A stretch of DNA of 64,000 bases, taken from the NCBI RefSeq assembly GCF_046000175.1, contig NZ_JBEOMB010000023.1, forward strand, positions 1 through 64,000, given 5' to 3'. Made by a program: the position numbers and the translations under genes. The notes beneath the pieces are model-generated. The model did no database searches. It had not been told where the DNA came from and saw only the letters and a list, made by a program, of their open reading frames with translations. The stretch is from Rhodoplanes sp046000175 (GTDB lineage Bacteria > Pseudomonadota > Alphaproteobacteria > Rhizobiales > Xanthobacteraceae). Numbering within the stretch: the stretch's first letter is position 1; each line of letters begins with the position of its first letter. Positions 8,068-16,331 of the stretch are shown one piece after another.

Positions 8068-8943
8068 ATGCTGCTCGTGTCGGGACTGAAGCTCACCGCG
8101 GTCGCGGCCGCCCTCGCCGGGCCGCTGGTGGCCGGTGCCGTCGCGGTCCTTGCCCCCGCGGCGCCGCCGGTGCTGCCGCACGAGATCGTCGTGCTGGCGC
8201 CCGGCCCCTTCTCCTACCGCACCGCCGGCGACATCACGGTCGCGGGTCGCCCTGTCGTCGCGCCGCTGCAGGCGCGGCGACAGGAGCGGCCGCTCGCTGT
8301 CATGGCGCGGCAGGTCACGGCGGCCGAGTACGGCGCCTGCGTCGACGCCGGCGGCTGCCCGCGCGTCCCGCAGGCCGGCACGGCGGCCGACCGGCCGATG
8401 GTCGGCGTCAGCTTCCGGGACGCGCTCGCCTATGCGGCGTGGATCAGCCGCGCGACCGGCGTCGTCCACCGGCTGCCGACCGACGCGGAGTGGGTGTTCG
8501 CCGCCGCCGAGCGGGCGCGCGACGAGGTGTTGCCGGTGGTCGACACCGCCGATCCGGCCAAGGCGTGGCTCGCCCGCTACGAGACCGAGGCGGCGCGCGA
8601 GACCGGCCCGACGGCGCCGCAGCCGGTCGGGCACTTCGGGACCAACGCCAAGGGACTCGCCGACATCGCCGGCAACGTGTGGGAGTGGACCGCGAGCTGC
8701 TTCGTGCGGGCCGCGCTCGAGGCCTCCGGCGAGACGCGGCCGACCACGGTCAACTGCGGCGTCCGGGTCGTCCAGGGCCAGCACCGCACCTACATGACCG
8801 ACTTCATCCGCGACCCCCGCACCGGCGGCTGTGCGGCCGGCGTGCCGCCCGCCCATCTCGGCTTCCGCCTGGTGGTGGAGACCGGCCCGGCCGACCTGCT
8901 CGCCGGTCTCGGGACCGTGGTGCGAACGCTGGCCGGCGGCTGA
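8068..8943 (+). CDS. nirV: NirV, formylglycine-generating-enzyme-like protein
   Basis: 291-aa protein with an N-terminal hydrophobic signal or anchor (to about residue 28) and a SUMF1/FGE-sulfatase domain, seen in the GNVWEWTAS motif and the closing LGFRLVVE. NirV proteins are commonly encoded next to nirK and are thought to support maturation or function of the copper nitrite reductase, though the reaction is not established. It follows nirK by about 100 bp with a CGGAGG ribosome-binding site, so the two are probably co-expressed. Its stop codon abuts that of the convergent ArsC-like gene. Confidence 0.88.
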   Translation: MLLVSGLKLTAVAAALAGPLVAGAVAVLAPAAPPVLPHEIVVLAPGPFSYRTAGDITVAGRPVVAPLQARRQERPLAVMARQVTAAEYGACVDAGGCPRVPQAGTAADRPMVGVSFRDALAYAAWISRATGVVHRLPTDAEWVFAAAERARDEVLPVVDTADPAKAWLARYETEAARETGPTAPQPVGHFGTNAKGLADIAGNVWEWTASCFVRAALEASGETRPTTVNCGVRVVQGQHRTYMTDFIRDPRTGGCAAGVPPAHLGFRLVVETGPADLLAGLGTVVRTLAGG

Positions 8944-9387
8944 TCAGGATGCGCCGGCCGCGTCTGCGGCCTTGCAGGCGACCGCGTGCTGCGGGTCGTC
9001 CTTGGGGCACTGGTCCGTGATGGTCTGGCGGGTCGGTGCGAGGCCGATCCAGGCGTCGACCAGCGCCTGATCGAAGCCCGCCTCGCGGCGTTCGCCCACC
9101 TGCATCAGCGGCCGGCGGATCAGCAGCGGATCGGCGAGCATCAGGGCGATCGCCGTCTCGGCCGTCTGCAGGGCCGGCACCACGGCGCCGGATTTCACCC
9201 GCGGCGAGGACGTGTTGAACCACGCCGTCACGGGCCGCTCGCCGAAAAAGGGGCGCAGCCGCTCCGCCGTCCAGGCTTCGCTCAGCAGATCACGAACGTC
9301 GACCTCGTGGCCGGAGGCGCGCAGCAGCGCCTTCTGGCGCGCATTGCCGGCGCAGCCGGGCTTCTCCCAGAAGATCACCGTCGCCAT
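8944..9387 (-). CDS. ArsC/Spx-family (nitrogenase-associated-type) protein
   Basis: 147-aa thioredoxin-fold protein of the ArsC family. The N-terminal strand leads into KPGCAGNARQKALL, placing the redox Cys at residue 12, as in E. coli ArsC. The sequence resembles the ArsC-like 'nitrogenase-associated protein' group more than true arsenate reductases; that placement is from memory of family patterns. The C-terminal third is extended and contains two further Cys. The start was set at 9387 because a GGAGG ribosome-binding site precedes it. No nif or ars gene is nearby, so the substrate is unknown. Confidence 0.8.
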   Translation of the reverse strand: MATVIFWEKPGCAGNARQKALLRASGHEVDVRDLLSEAWTAERLRPFFGERPVTAWFNTSSPRVKSGAVVPALQTAETAIALMLADPLLIRRPLMQVGERREAGFDQALVDAWIGLAPTRQTITDQCPKDDPQHAVACKAADAAGAS

Positions 9388-9462
9388 TGTCGCAAATCCT
9401 CCATCCGGGCGCTGCCGCGAGCGGAGAAGCAAGCGACGGGCCGGGCGCGGCGCGGTGACACG

Positions 9463-9506
9463 AAACGGCAAAGGGCCCCGAGGAGACCTCGGAGCCCTTG
9501 CCGTTT
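9463..9506 (-). terminator. long hairpin between the Omp gene and the ArsC-like gene
   Basis: A near-perfect inverted repeat of about 20 bp arms (AAACGGCAAAGGG... paired with ...CCCTTGCCGTTT) around a short AGA-type loop. On the minus strand it ends in a CGTTTCG run. It lies 50 bp beyond the stop of the outer-membrane protein gene and would terminate that highly expressed transcript before the ArsC-like gene. Confidence 0.75.
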
Positions 9507-9555
9507 CACCCGACCAGCCTCTGCTGGGACTTCGGCCCGGAGGGGTCGACGCGGC

Positions 9556-10329
9556 TCAGTAGCGCGCCATGACCGGAGCGCCACCGCCGAAGCGGTAGTT
9601 CAGGCCGACCTTGGCGGTGTGGATGCCGCCGACGTCCTGCGTGAAGCAGCCGAAGCCGCCCCCCACCGTGGTCGAGGCGCAGGCGCCCTGCGTCTCGTCG
9701 AGGCCGATATACATGTACTCGGCCTTGACGCTCCAGTTCATATCGAACGCCCACTCAAGGCCGCCGCCGACCGTCCAGGTGGCGATCGTGTCGCTGATCG
9801 ACACCGAGGCGCCCGGGACCGTGTAGGTGCTCTCGACGCCGACGAAGGCGACGCCGCCCTTGGCGTAGAGGAGCGCCTGGCCGAAGGAGTAGCCGAGCCG
9901 GCCGGTGATCATGCCGTACCAGTCACCGACCTTGCTCGACGCCCAGTAGCTGCCGGCCGGAGTACGGAGCGGATCGTAGGCAGAGCCTTCGACGCTCAGA
10001 TAGCCGAGCTCGCCCTCGAGGCCGAGCACGAACGGCGAGCCGATCGGCTGCCAGTTGCAGCCCAGCGTGCCGCCGCCGATGAAGCTCGAATCGGTGTTGT
10101 AGGCATAGCCGTACTGGTTGGCCGCGCCGAACGTGTACGGATAGGCGGTCGAGTCGCCACCCGACCACGCGCCACCGACATAGCCGCCGATGTAGCAGCC
10201 GGTCCACGAGAACACCGGCGCCATCACGGGCGGCGGGGCCTTCATGGGCATGCGGGCCGAGAGGTCCGCGGCGCCGGCGACGCCAATCGACATGACGGTC
10301 GCGACCGTCGCCATCAGGATCTTCTTCAT
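9556..10329 (-). CDS. Omp31/Omp25-like outer-membrane beta-barrel protein
   Basis: 257-aa porin-like protein. A signal peptide (MKKILMATVATVMSIGVAGA) is followed by the FSWTGCYIGGYVGGAW segment typical of the alphaproteobacterial Omp31/Omp25 barrel family. Alternating aromatic strands lead to a C-terminal segment ending in an aromatic residue (APVMARY), the usual barrel assembly signal. The start was chosen at 10329, before a recognisable signal peptide and after GAGGGGA, rather than the longer open frame. It is probably an abundant structural surface protein and is followed by a strong terminator. Confidence 0.9.
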   Translation of the reverse strand: MKKILMATVATVMSIGVAGAADLSARMPMKAPPPVMAPVFSWTGCYIGGYVGGAWSGGDSTAYPYTFGAANQYGYAYNTDSSFIGGGTLGCNWQPIGSPFVLGLEGELGYLSVEGSAYDPLRTPAGSYWASSKVGDWYGMITGRLGYSFGQALLYAKGGVAFVGVESTYTVPGASVSISDTIATWTVGGGLEWAFDMNWSVKAEYMYIGLDETQGACASTTVGGGFGCFTQDVGGIHTAKVGLNYRFGGGAPVMARY

Positions 10330-10478
10330 TGGTCCATCCCCTCGTCTTTGGTGGATGCAATCTGACTCGAACCCGAGAAAAATTGGTGTCAATTCTGCCA
10401 CACCGGGGCGCAACCCGGGACGTCGTTAATGAAGCGTTAACAAGGGGTTGGGGGCCAAGAAGGCGGCGCCGCGCCGGG

Positions 10479-10895
10479 TCAGAGATGCATCGCCCCGAAG
10501 CCGATCCGCTCGTGATTGGTGAGCTGATGCATGGCCGAGTCGCCGTAGGCGGCGATCACCAGCCACTTGCCGTCGGACACGATGGCGACCTTGATCTTCA
10601 GGCTCGAGCTGTCGACCACGGCGTGCGTGAGCCCGTGCCACGCCTCGAGTCCCGCATGAATGATCGCGTGGATCGGCCCGGCCCGCTCCGGCACCGTGTC
10701 GGCCTTGAGGGCGGCGCCGATCAGCGAGCGCACGAACACCCGCTCGATGTCGCCCTTGCGGCCGCTCACATAGGTGACGGTGAGCCGCACATGCGGGTCG
10801 CTCTTCAGCGAGTCCTTGATCCTGATTTCCTCGTCGTCGCTCGACATGGCCGTGATCAGGGCCAGCTTGCCGATGCGGTCGGTGGCGATGTCCAT
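10479..10895 (-). CDS. HutP-family RNA-binding regulator-like protein
   Basis: 138 aa. It aligns over most of its length with Bacillus subtilis HutP (148 aa), the histidine- and Mg2+-dependent antiterminator of the hut operon. Shared features include the HAIIHAGLEAWHGLT segment (HutP has HALYHATMEALHGVT), a W..V..YG block and the terminal HERIGFGAMH. By this alignment the three HutP metal-binding histidines (73, 77, 138) correspond to His76, His80 and His128. The start follows a GAGGTGAT ribosome-binding site. No histidine-utilisation gene is in the window. It is divergent from the malonate operon, which is its only large candidate target nearby. Confidence 0.8.
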   Translation of the reverse strand: MDIATDRIGKLALITAMSSDDEEIRIKDSLKSDPHVRLTVTYVSGRKGDIERVFVRSLIGAALKADTVPERAGPIHAIIHAGLEAWHGLTHAVVDSSSLKIKVAIVSDGKWLVIAAYGDSAMHQLTNHERIGFGAMHL

Positions 10896-11411
10896 GGGGA
10901 TCACCTCGGGATGCGGGGGAGGGGGGAACGCCGTCCCGTCCGGCGTCGCGCGAATAGATACCGCTCTCTCCCGCGCCGATGAAGCCGCATTCCTCCTGAT
11001 CATCTCGGCCGTGCGTTTTTCGCCGGGCTCGTCGAAACCCGTTTTAGAATCAGCGCCGACGAACCCGCTCCATCCGTGATTCTGCTTGCCCGGTCGCCGA
11101 TTGACAGCTCGGGGCGGCAGGAACAAATTGCCGCCGTCCCGTGACGGACGGCCGCGGTCACGGAGCACGCGAAACTCAGAGATCGGCCACGACAGTTCCT
11201 GCGGATCCTTCGAGCGCCCGTCCGACGACCCCGAGTCTCACGACCCTGGTCAGGCGACGCGACGTCCGAGGCGATCCGATCCCCGCCGAGCGATCACGCG
11301 AACCTAGCGACGGTGTTTCTCCAGCCGTGACGTGCCTTGTGGCACGCGCGCTGCGCTCTCCGTGCATCCGACGACGATGTCGTCCGGATCCGCGAGCGCA
11401 GGAGTGTCGTC
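10896..11411. other. 516-bp divergent intergenic and leader region of the malonate operon
   Basis: The region lies between the HutP-like gene (minus) and mdcB (plus) and holds no convincing gene. Two hairpins lie close to the mdcB start: CGTGCC-TTGT-GGCACG at 11331-11346 and a bulged 10-bp stem at 11366-11389 ending 10 bp before the ribosome-binding site. If the operon starts here, these form an mRNA leader that could act on translation or elongation. No T-tract follows either hairpin, so classic attenuation is not shown. Confidence 0.45.
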
Positions 11412-12383
11412 GTGGGTTGCTCTCCCGTCCTTCCGGATACGCCCGTCTGTCCCGCGCTGCTCGACGCCGCCGCATGGCGGATCGGTTCGGCGGCGCTCGC
11501 CGGGCTGCTCCTCGAGGTCTGCTCCCACCCGAAACCCGGCCTGGTGACGCCGCGCTCCATGGGTGCGCACGCCGACATGGACGTGCGCACCTTCATGCTC
11601 TCCTCGGCCGCGATCGCCCCCTGCCTGTTCCAGTGCGCGGCGCTCGGCCGTTCGCACCGCGGCGCGCTCGTCGATCTGCTGCCGGCGGTCCGCGCCGTCG
11701 GACGTGATCACGACGCCGCGCTGCTCGGCGCGACCAACGGCGTCAACACCCAGCGCGGCGCGCTGTTCTGCGCCGGCCTGCTCGCCGCCGCCGCCGGCTG
11801 CGTCAGCCGGAGCGCCGACACGTTGCGCGCCGAGGACGTGCTGCGCACCGTCGGTGCCATCACCGAAGGCCTGTGTGCGCGCGAACTGCACGGCCGCACC
11901 GGCACGCCGCACACCGCCGGCGAGATTCTGTTCCGGCGTCACGGCACGCTCGGCATCCGGGGCGAGGTCGAGGCCGGCTTCCCCACCGTTCTCGACTGCG
12001 GCCTGCCGGCGCTGCGCACCGCGCTCGCCGCCGGCCACGGCCTCGACCGCGCGCTCGTCCATGCGCTGATCGCGCTGATCGCCGTCGCCGACGACACCAC
12101 CGTGATGTGGCGCGGCGGCCCGGAGGCGCTCGACTTCGTGCGCGCCGAGGCGCGCCGCGTGATGGATCTCGGCGGCGCGCTGACGCCCGAGGGGGTCGCC
12201 GCGATCGAGCGGCTCGACGCGGCCTGCATCGCCCGGCGCGTCAGCCCCGGCGGCGCGGCGGATCTGCTCTCCGTGACGGTCGGCGCGCATCTGATCGAGC
12301 ACGGCACCTTTCCCGAAACCGCGACGCGGAGGTTCTGCCTCGGCGGCGACCACCAGACTCAATCCAACGGAGACCGTCGATGA
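11412..12383 (+). CDS. mdcB: triphosphoribosyl-dephospho-CoA synthase (MdcB/MadG type)
   Basis: Makes 2'-(5''-triphosphoribosyl)-3'-dephospho-CoA from ATP and dephospho-CoA, the precursor of the malonate decarboxylase ACP prosthetic group. Family motifs include HPKPGLVTPRSMGAH and TNGVNTQRGALF, as in CitG/MdcB. The frame is open further upstream, but the best start is the GTG at 11412 (about 323 aa), seven bases after a CAGGAG site. The product is used by MdcG, encoded later in the same operon. The stop overlaps the start of the next small gene in an ATGA arrangement, which indicates translational coupling. Confidence 0.9.
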   Translation: MGCSPVLPDTPVCPALLDAAAWRIGSAALAGLLLEVCSHPKPGLVTPRSMGAHADMDVRTFMLSSAAIAPCLFQCAALGRSHRGALVDLLPAVRAVGRDHDAALLGATNGVNTQRGALFCAGLLAAAAGCVSRSADTLRAEDVLRTVGAITEGLCARELHGRTGTPHTAGEILFRRHGTLGIRGEVEAGFPTVLDCGLPALRTALAAGHGLDRALVHALIALIAVADDTTVMWRGGPEALDFVRAEARRVMDLGGALTPEGVAAIERLDAACIARRVSPGGAADLLSVTVGAHLIEHGTFPETATRRFCLGGDHQTQSNGDRR

Positions 12384-12496
12384 ACGTCATCGTCTACACG
12401 ATCGCCGCCTACGCGATCACGGCCGTGATCGCCTATGCGGTGATGGGCGTGATCGTCCTGCTGAACAAGCTGATGAGCGGCAGCGGCGCCGAGTGA
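12380..12496 (+). CDS. 38-aa OadG-related small membrane subunit
   Basis: Single-span protein of 38 residues: a hydrophobic helix covers about residues 3-29 and the tail is short and polar (MSGSGAE). It overlaps the mdcB stop by four bases and is followed 55 bp later by madB. OadG-like gamma subunits stabilise the beta subunit and bridge it to soluble parts in oxaloacetate decarboxylase pumps. Very small 'OadG-related' subunits next to beta-type subunits are known. Position, size and topology support the same role here, although sequence identity at this length is not decisive. Confidence 0.72.
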   Translation: MNVIVYTIAAYAITAVIAYAVMGVIVLLNKLMSGSGAE

Positions 12497-12551
12497 GATT
12501 CGGCGGCCCGCGACGCGCGGCCGCCCGACCGAGATACGAGGACCTAAATCC

Positions 12552-13766
12552 ATGCTGCAACAGCTTCTCTCCATCTTTCCCGGCATCGCGACGATGTTCG
12601 CGCAGGAACCGGTCGTCGCCGTGATGCGCGTCGTCCTGATCGTCGTCGGGTTCGGGCTCGCCTATCTGGGCTTCAAGCGCACGCTCGAGCCGCTCATCAT
12701 GGTGCCGATGGGCCTCGCGATGATGTGCGTCAACGCCGGCGTGATGTTCCTCGAGGGCCAGAAGATCGGCACCCTCATGCTGGCCCCGCTGGTCGCCGAG
12801 CCGGCCGCGCTGGTCGACGCGATGCAGATCTACTTCCTGCAGCCCGTCTACAACTTCGCCTTCTCGAACTCGCTGGTCGCCTGCATGCTGTTCTTCGGCA
12901 TCGGCGCCATGTCGGACATCACCTTCATTCTCGCCCGTCCGTGGGCCTCGATCACGATCGCGATCTTCGCCGAGCTCGGCACCTTCGTGACCCTCGTGAT
13001 CGGCTACTACTGCGGGCTGACGCCCGGCCAGGCGGCGGCGGTGGGCTCGATCGGCGGCGCCGATGGCCCGATGGTGCTGTTCGCTTCGCTGGTGATGGCG
13101 AAGGACCTCTTCGTCCCGATCTCGATCATCGCCTATCTGTACCTGTCCCTCACCTATGCGGGCTATCCCTACCTGATCAAGCTGCTGGTGCCGGCGAAGT
13201 ATCGCGGCGCCGAGGTGGAGATGGAGTTCCCCGAGGTCTCGCAGAAGTCGAAGTTCATCTTCACGATCGTCGCCGCCGCGCTGCTCTGCCTGCTCCTCCC
13301 GGTCGCCGCGCCGCTGACGCTCTCCTTCTTCCTCGGCGTCGCCATCAAGGAGGCCGAGATCGAGCCGTACCAGGAGCTCCTGGAGAAGACGATCACCTAC
13401 ATGTCGACCCTGCTGCTCGGCCTGGTGCTCGGCGTGCTGTGCGAGGCCTCGACCCTGCTCGACGTCCGCGTCCTGCTGCTGCTCGTTCTCGGCATGACGG
13501 CGCTCCTGTTCTCCGGCATCGGTGGTCTGCTCGGCGGCTGGCTGATCTGGGCGCTCTCGCGCGGCAACTTCAATCCGGTCGTCGGCATCGCCGGCGTGTC
13601 CTGCGTGCCCACCACGGCGAAGATCGCCCAGAAGATCGTCGGCGAGGCCAATCCCTACGCCATGATCCTGCCGGTCGCGATGGGCGCCAACATCTGCGGC
13701 CTGATCGTCTCGGCGATCGCGGTCGGCGTGTTCGCCTCGACGATCGGCCTGGTCGCCGGTCACTGA
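12552..13766 (+). CDS. madB: carboxybiotin decarboxylase, Na+-pump beta subunit (MadB)
   Basis: 404-aa polytopic membrane protein of the OadB/GcdB/MmdB/MadB family. It decarboxylates carboxybiotin and couples the energy to Na+ export. The family signature GSIGGADGP is intact, with Asp171 at the position of the essential Na+-site Asp203 of OadB. A second region, NFNPVVGIAGVSCVPTTAK, matches the conserved C-terminal half. Its presence separates this system from the soluble, biotin-independent Mdc malonate decarboxylases. In Malonomonas rubra MadB does this job with the biotin protein MadF, also encoded here. Confidence 0.93.
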   Translation: MLQQLLSIFPGIATMFAQEPVVAVMRVVLIVVGFGLAYLGFKRTLEPLIMVPMGLAMMCVNAGVMFLEGQKIGTLMLAPLVAEPAALVDAMQIYFLQPVYNFAFSNSLVACMLFFGIGAMSDITFILARPWASITIAIFAELGTFVTLVIGYYCGLTPGQAAAVGSIGGADGPMVLFASLVMAKDLFVPISIIAYLYLSLTYAGYPYLIKLLVPAKYRGAEVEMEFPEVSQKSKFIFTIVAAALLCLLLPVAAPLTLSFFLGVAIKEAEIEPYQELLEKTITYMSTLLLGLVLGVLCEASTLLDVRVLLLLVLGMTALLFSGIGGLLGGWLIWALSRGNFNPVVGIAGVSCVPTTAKIAQKIVGEANPYAMILPVAMGANICGLIVSAIAVGVFASTIGLVAGH

Positions 13767-13793
13767 GCCGACAGGCACAAGAGGATCCGCGCC

Positions 13794-14627
13794 GTGCACG
13801 CCCCGGTTCACGATAGGCTCGTCGCGCCGTTCGGCTCGGCCGATCGCCCGGACCGCAGGATCGGTCGTACCGTCCTGCGCATCCCGGTCGCCGACTCGAC
13901 GAATGCGATGCTGATCGAGCTGGGGCGTGGCGGCGCGGTGGACGGAACCGTGCTGGTCGCCGACGAGCAGGTCGCCGGACGCGGCAAGGGCGAGCGCAGC
14001 TGGTTCTCGAGTCGCGACGAGAGCCTCTGCGTCTCGCTCCTGCTGCGGCGGGCGCCCGGACGTGATCTGACCAAGGCGACCCTGCTGGCGGCCGTCGCGC
14101 TGCACGACGCGGTGACGCGGCTCGGCGTGCCCGCCGCGATCAAGTGGCCGAACGACATCCTGATCGACGACCGCAAGATCTGCGGCATTCTCGCCGAGGC
14201 GGCGACCACGACGGACGGCGACGTCGACTTCGTCGTCGTCGGCTTCGGTCTCAACGTCGCGATCGCAGCCGAGACGTTCCCGCCGGAGCTGCGCGGAATC
14301 GCGACCTCGCTCGCGGCGGCGACCGGCCGGGCGTTCGACTGCGCCGCCGTCCTCGACGCCTGCCTCGACTCGTTCTCGACCTGGGTCGCGATCCTCGAGG
14401 ATCGCGGCTTCGCGCCGATCGCCGATGCCTGGCGGCGCGGCACCAGCACGCTGGGCCGCCGGGTCGTCGTCTCCGATTCGGCCGTGCCGCTCGCCGGCAC
14501 GGCCGTCGCGCTCGCAAACGACGGCGCCCTCGTGCTGCGCGACGACGCCGGGCACGACCACCTCGTCCATTCCGGAGACATCCGCCACGCCCGGCCGCCG
14601 ATCGCGGCGGCCGCGGCGGGCCGATGA
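13794..14627 (+). CDS. birA: biotin-[acetyl-CoA-carboxylase] ligase type protein (BirA)
   Basis: 277-aa biotin protein ligase catalytic and C-terminal domains, without the N-terminal DNA-binding domain of repressor-type BirA. Visible motifs are DSTNAML, the glycine-rich GRGKGERSWFS loop, and IKWPNDILIDDRKICGILAE with the catalytic lysine. The usual GRGRRGR loop is altered to GRGKGER, which may reflect substrate choice. Lying inside the malonate operon, it is most simply read as the enzyme that biotinylates MadF. The stop overlaps an in-frame ATG upstream of mdcA. Confidence 0.92.
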   Translation: MHAPVHDRLVAPFGSADRPDRRIGRTVLRIPVADSTNAMLIELGRGGAVDGTVLVADEQVAGRGKGERSWFSSRDESLCVSLLLRRAPGRDLTKATLLAAVALHDAVTRLGVPAAIKWPNDILIDDRKICGILAEAATTTDGDVDFVVVGFGLNVAIAAETFPPELRGIATSLAAATGRAFDCAAVLDACLDSFSTWVAILEDRGFAPIADAWRRGTSTLGRRVVVSDSAVPLAGTAVALANDGALVLRDDAGHDHLVHSGDIRHARPPIAAAAAGR

Positions 14628-14650
14628 CCACGTCCTCAAGGGGGTTCTAC

Positions 14651-16315
14651 ATGAAAGTCGAACGTCAATGGAACACGCTGGCGCGTGACACGGCGCAGCG
14701 GATGGAAGCCGCCGCCCGTTTCATCGGGGCCGGCAAGCAGGTGAAGCCCGAGGACATCGTCCCGCTGCTCGAGGCCGTGATCCGGCCCGGCGACAAGGTC
14801 AATGTCGAGGGCAACAACCAGAAGCAGGCCGACTTCCTGGCCGAGGCGCTGTGCAAGGTCGATCCGGCAAAGATTCACGATCTGCACATGGTGCAGTCGT
14901 CGGTGCCGCTCGCCGCCCATCTCGACGTGTTCGAGAAGGGCATCGCCAAGAAGCTCGATTTCGCCTTCGGCGGCCCGCAGTCCGGCCGCGTCGCCAAGTT
15001 CATCCGCGAGGGCAAGCTCGAGCTCGGCGCCATCCACACCTATCTCGAGCTGTTCGGCCGCTACTGCCTCGATCTGACGCCGCGCGTCTCGCTGATCTGC
15101 GCCTACGAGGCCGACCGCGAGGGCAACCTCTACACGGGCTTCAACACCGAGGACACGCCCGTCATCGTCGAGGCGACCAAGTTCCGCAAGGGCATCGTCA
15201 TCGCCCAGGTGAACAAGATCGTCGACAAGCTGCCGCGCGTCGACATCCCGGCCGACTGGATCGACGCGGTCGTGCAGTCGCCGAAGCCGTTCTTCATCGA
15301 GCCGCTGTTCACCCGCGATCCGGGGCTCCTCACCGAGCGTCACGTCCTGCTCGCGATGATGTGCCTTAAGGGCATCTACGGCCAGTACGGCGTGAAGCGC
15401 ATCAATCACGGCATCGGATTCCTCACCTCGGCGATCGAGCTCCTGCTGCCGACCTACGGCGAGGAGCTGGGGCTGAAGGGCAAGGCGTGCACCGAGCTGG
15501 TGCTCAACCCGCACCCGACCATGATCCCGGCGATCGAATCGGGGTGGATCGACACGATCTACTGCTTCGGCGGCGAGCTCGGCATGGAGGAGTACGTCCG
15601 CGCCCGCTCGGACGTGTTCTTCACCGGCCCGGACGGCTCGCTGCGCTCCAACCGCGCGCTGGCCCAGACCGCCGGCCACTACGCGCTCGACATGTTCATC
15701 GGCTCGACCCTGCAGATCGACCGCTTCGGCAACTCCTCGACCGCGACCGCCAACCGCGTCGCCGGCTTCGGCGGTGCGCCGAACATGGGCTGCGACGCCA
15801 AGGGCCGCCGGCACTCGACCGACTCGTGGATCAAGTGCGGCCGCGAGGTGCCCAACATGCGCGAGCTGATCGGCGACATGCCGCGCGGCAAGCGGCTCGT
15901 CGTGCAGGGCATGGAGACGTTCGGCGAGGCGCGCGCCCCGGCCTTCGTCGACAAGCTCGACGCCTGGAAGCTCGCCGAGAACGCCAAGCTCGATCTGCCG
16001 CCCGTGATGATCTACGGCGACGACGTGACCCACATCGTCACGGAGGAAGGCATCGCCTACCTCAACCGCTGCGGCAATCTCGACACCCGCATGGCGGCGA
16101 TTCGCGCGGTCGCCGGCTACACCGAGATCGGCCTCGAGGCGAAGCCCGAAGAGACGCGCCGGCTGCGCGACCAGGGCATCGTCAAGACGGCCGAGGATCT
16201 CGGCATCGATCCCGACACCGCCACCCGCGACCGGCTCGCGGCCCGCAACATGCGCGAGCTCGTCGACTGGTCGGGCGGCCTCTACAACCCGCCGGCCCGT
16301 TTCCGGAACTGGTGA
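14651..16315 (+). CDS. mdcA: malonate decarboxylase alpha subunit (malonate:ACP transferase)
   Basis: 554-aa protein of the MdcA/MadA family, which swaps acetyl for malonyl on the thiol of the carrier protein. The family is related to citrate lyase alpha and CoA-transferases. Conserved segments include VNVEGNNQKQADFLAEAL, GFGGAPNMGCDAKGRRH and the C-terminal VDWSGGLYNPP. The ATG at 14651 is preferred because AAGGGGG lies just upstream; the ATG at 14624, which overlaps the birA stop, would add nine residues. It is followed at 16-34 bp intervals by mdcC, mdcD and mdcE, the canonical core order. Confidence 0.95.
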   Translation: MKVERQWNTLARDTAQRMEAAARFIGAGKQVKPEDIVPLLEAVIRPGDKVNVEGNNQKQADFLAEALCKVDPAKIHDLHMVQSSVPLAAHLDVFEKGIAKKLDFAFGGPQSGRVAKFIREGKLELGAIHTYLELFGRYCLDLTPRVSLICAYEADREGNLYTGFNTEDTPVIVEATKFRKGIVIAQVNKIVDKLPRVDIPADWIDAVVQSPKPFFIEPLFTRDPGLLTERHVLLAMMCLKGIYGQYGVKRINHGIGFLTSAIELLLPTYGEELGLKGKACTELVLNPHPTMIPAIESGWIDTIYCFGGELGMEEYVRARSDVFFTGPDGSLRSNRALAQTAGHYALDMFIGSTLQIDRFGNSSTATANRVAGFGGAPNMGCDAKGRRHSTDSWIKCGREVPNMRELIGDMPRGKRLVVQGMETFGEARAPAFVDKLDAWKLAENAKLDLPPVMIYGDDVTHIVTEEGIAYLNRCGNLDTRMAAIRAVAGYTEIGLEAKPEETRRLRDQGIVKTAEDLGIDPDTATRDRLAARNMRELVDWSGGLYNPPARFRNW

Positions 16316-16331
16316 GCCACGGAGAATCACG

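Noticed and set aside
6814..8856. 680-codon minus-strand frame over nirK and nirV
   Set aside because: It is a shadow of two well-supported genes with all metal ligands and family motifs on the plus strand. GC-rich codon use opens the opposite frame.
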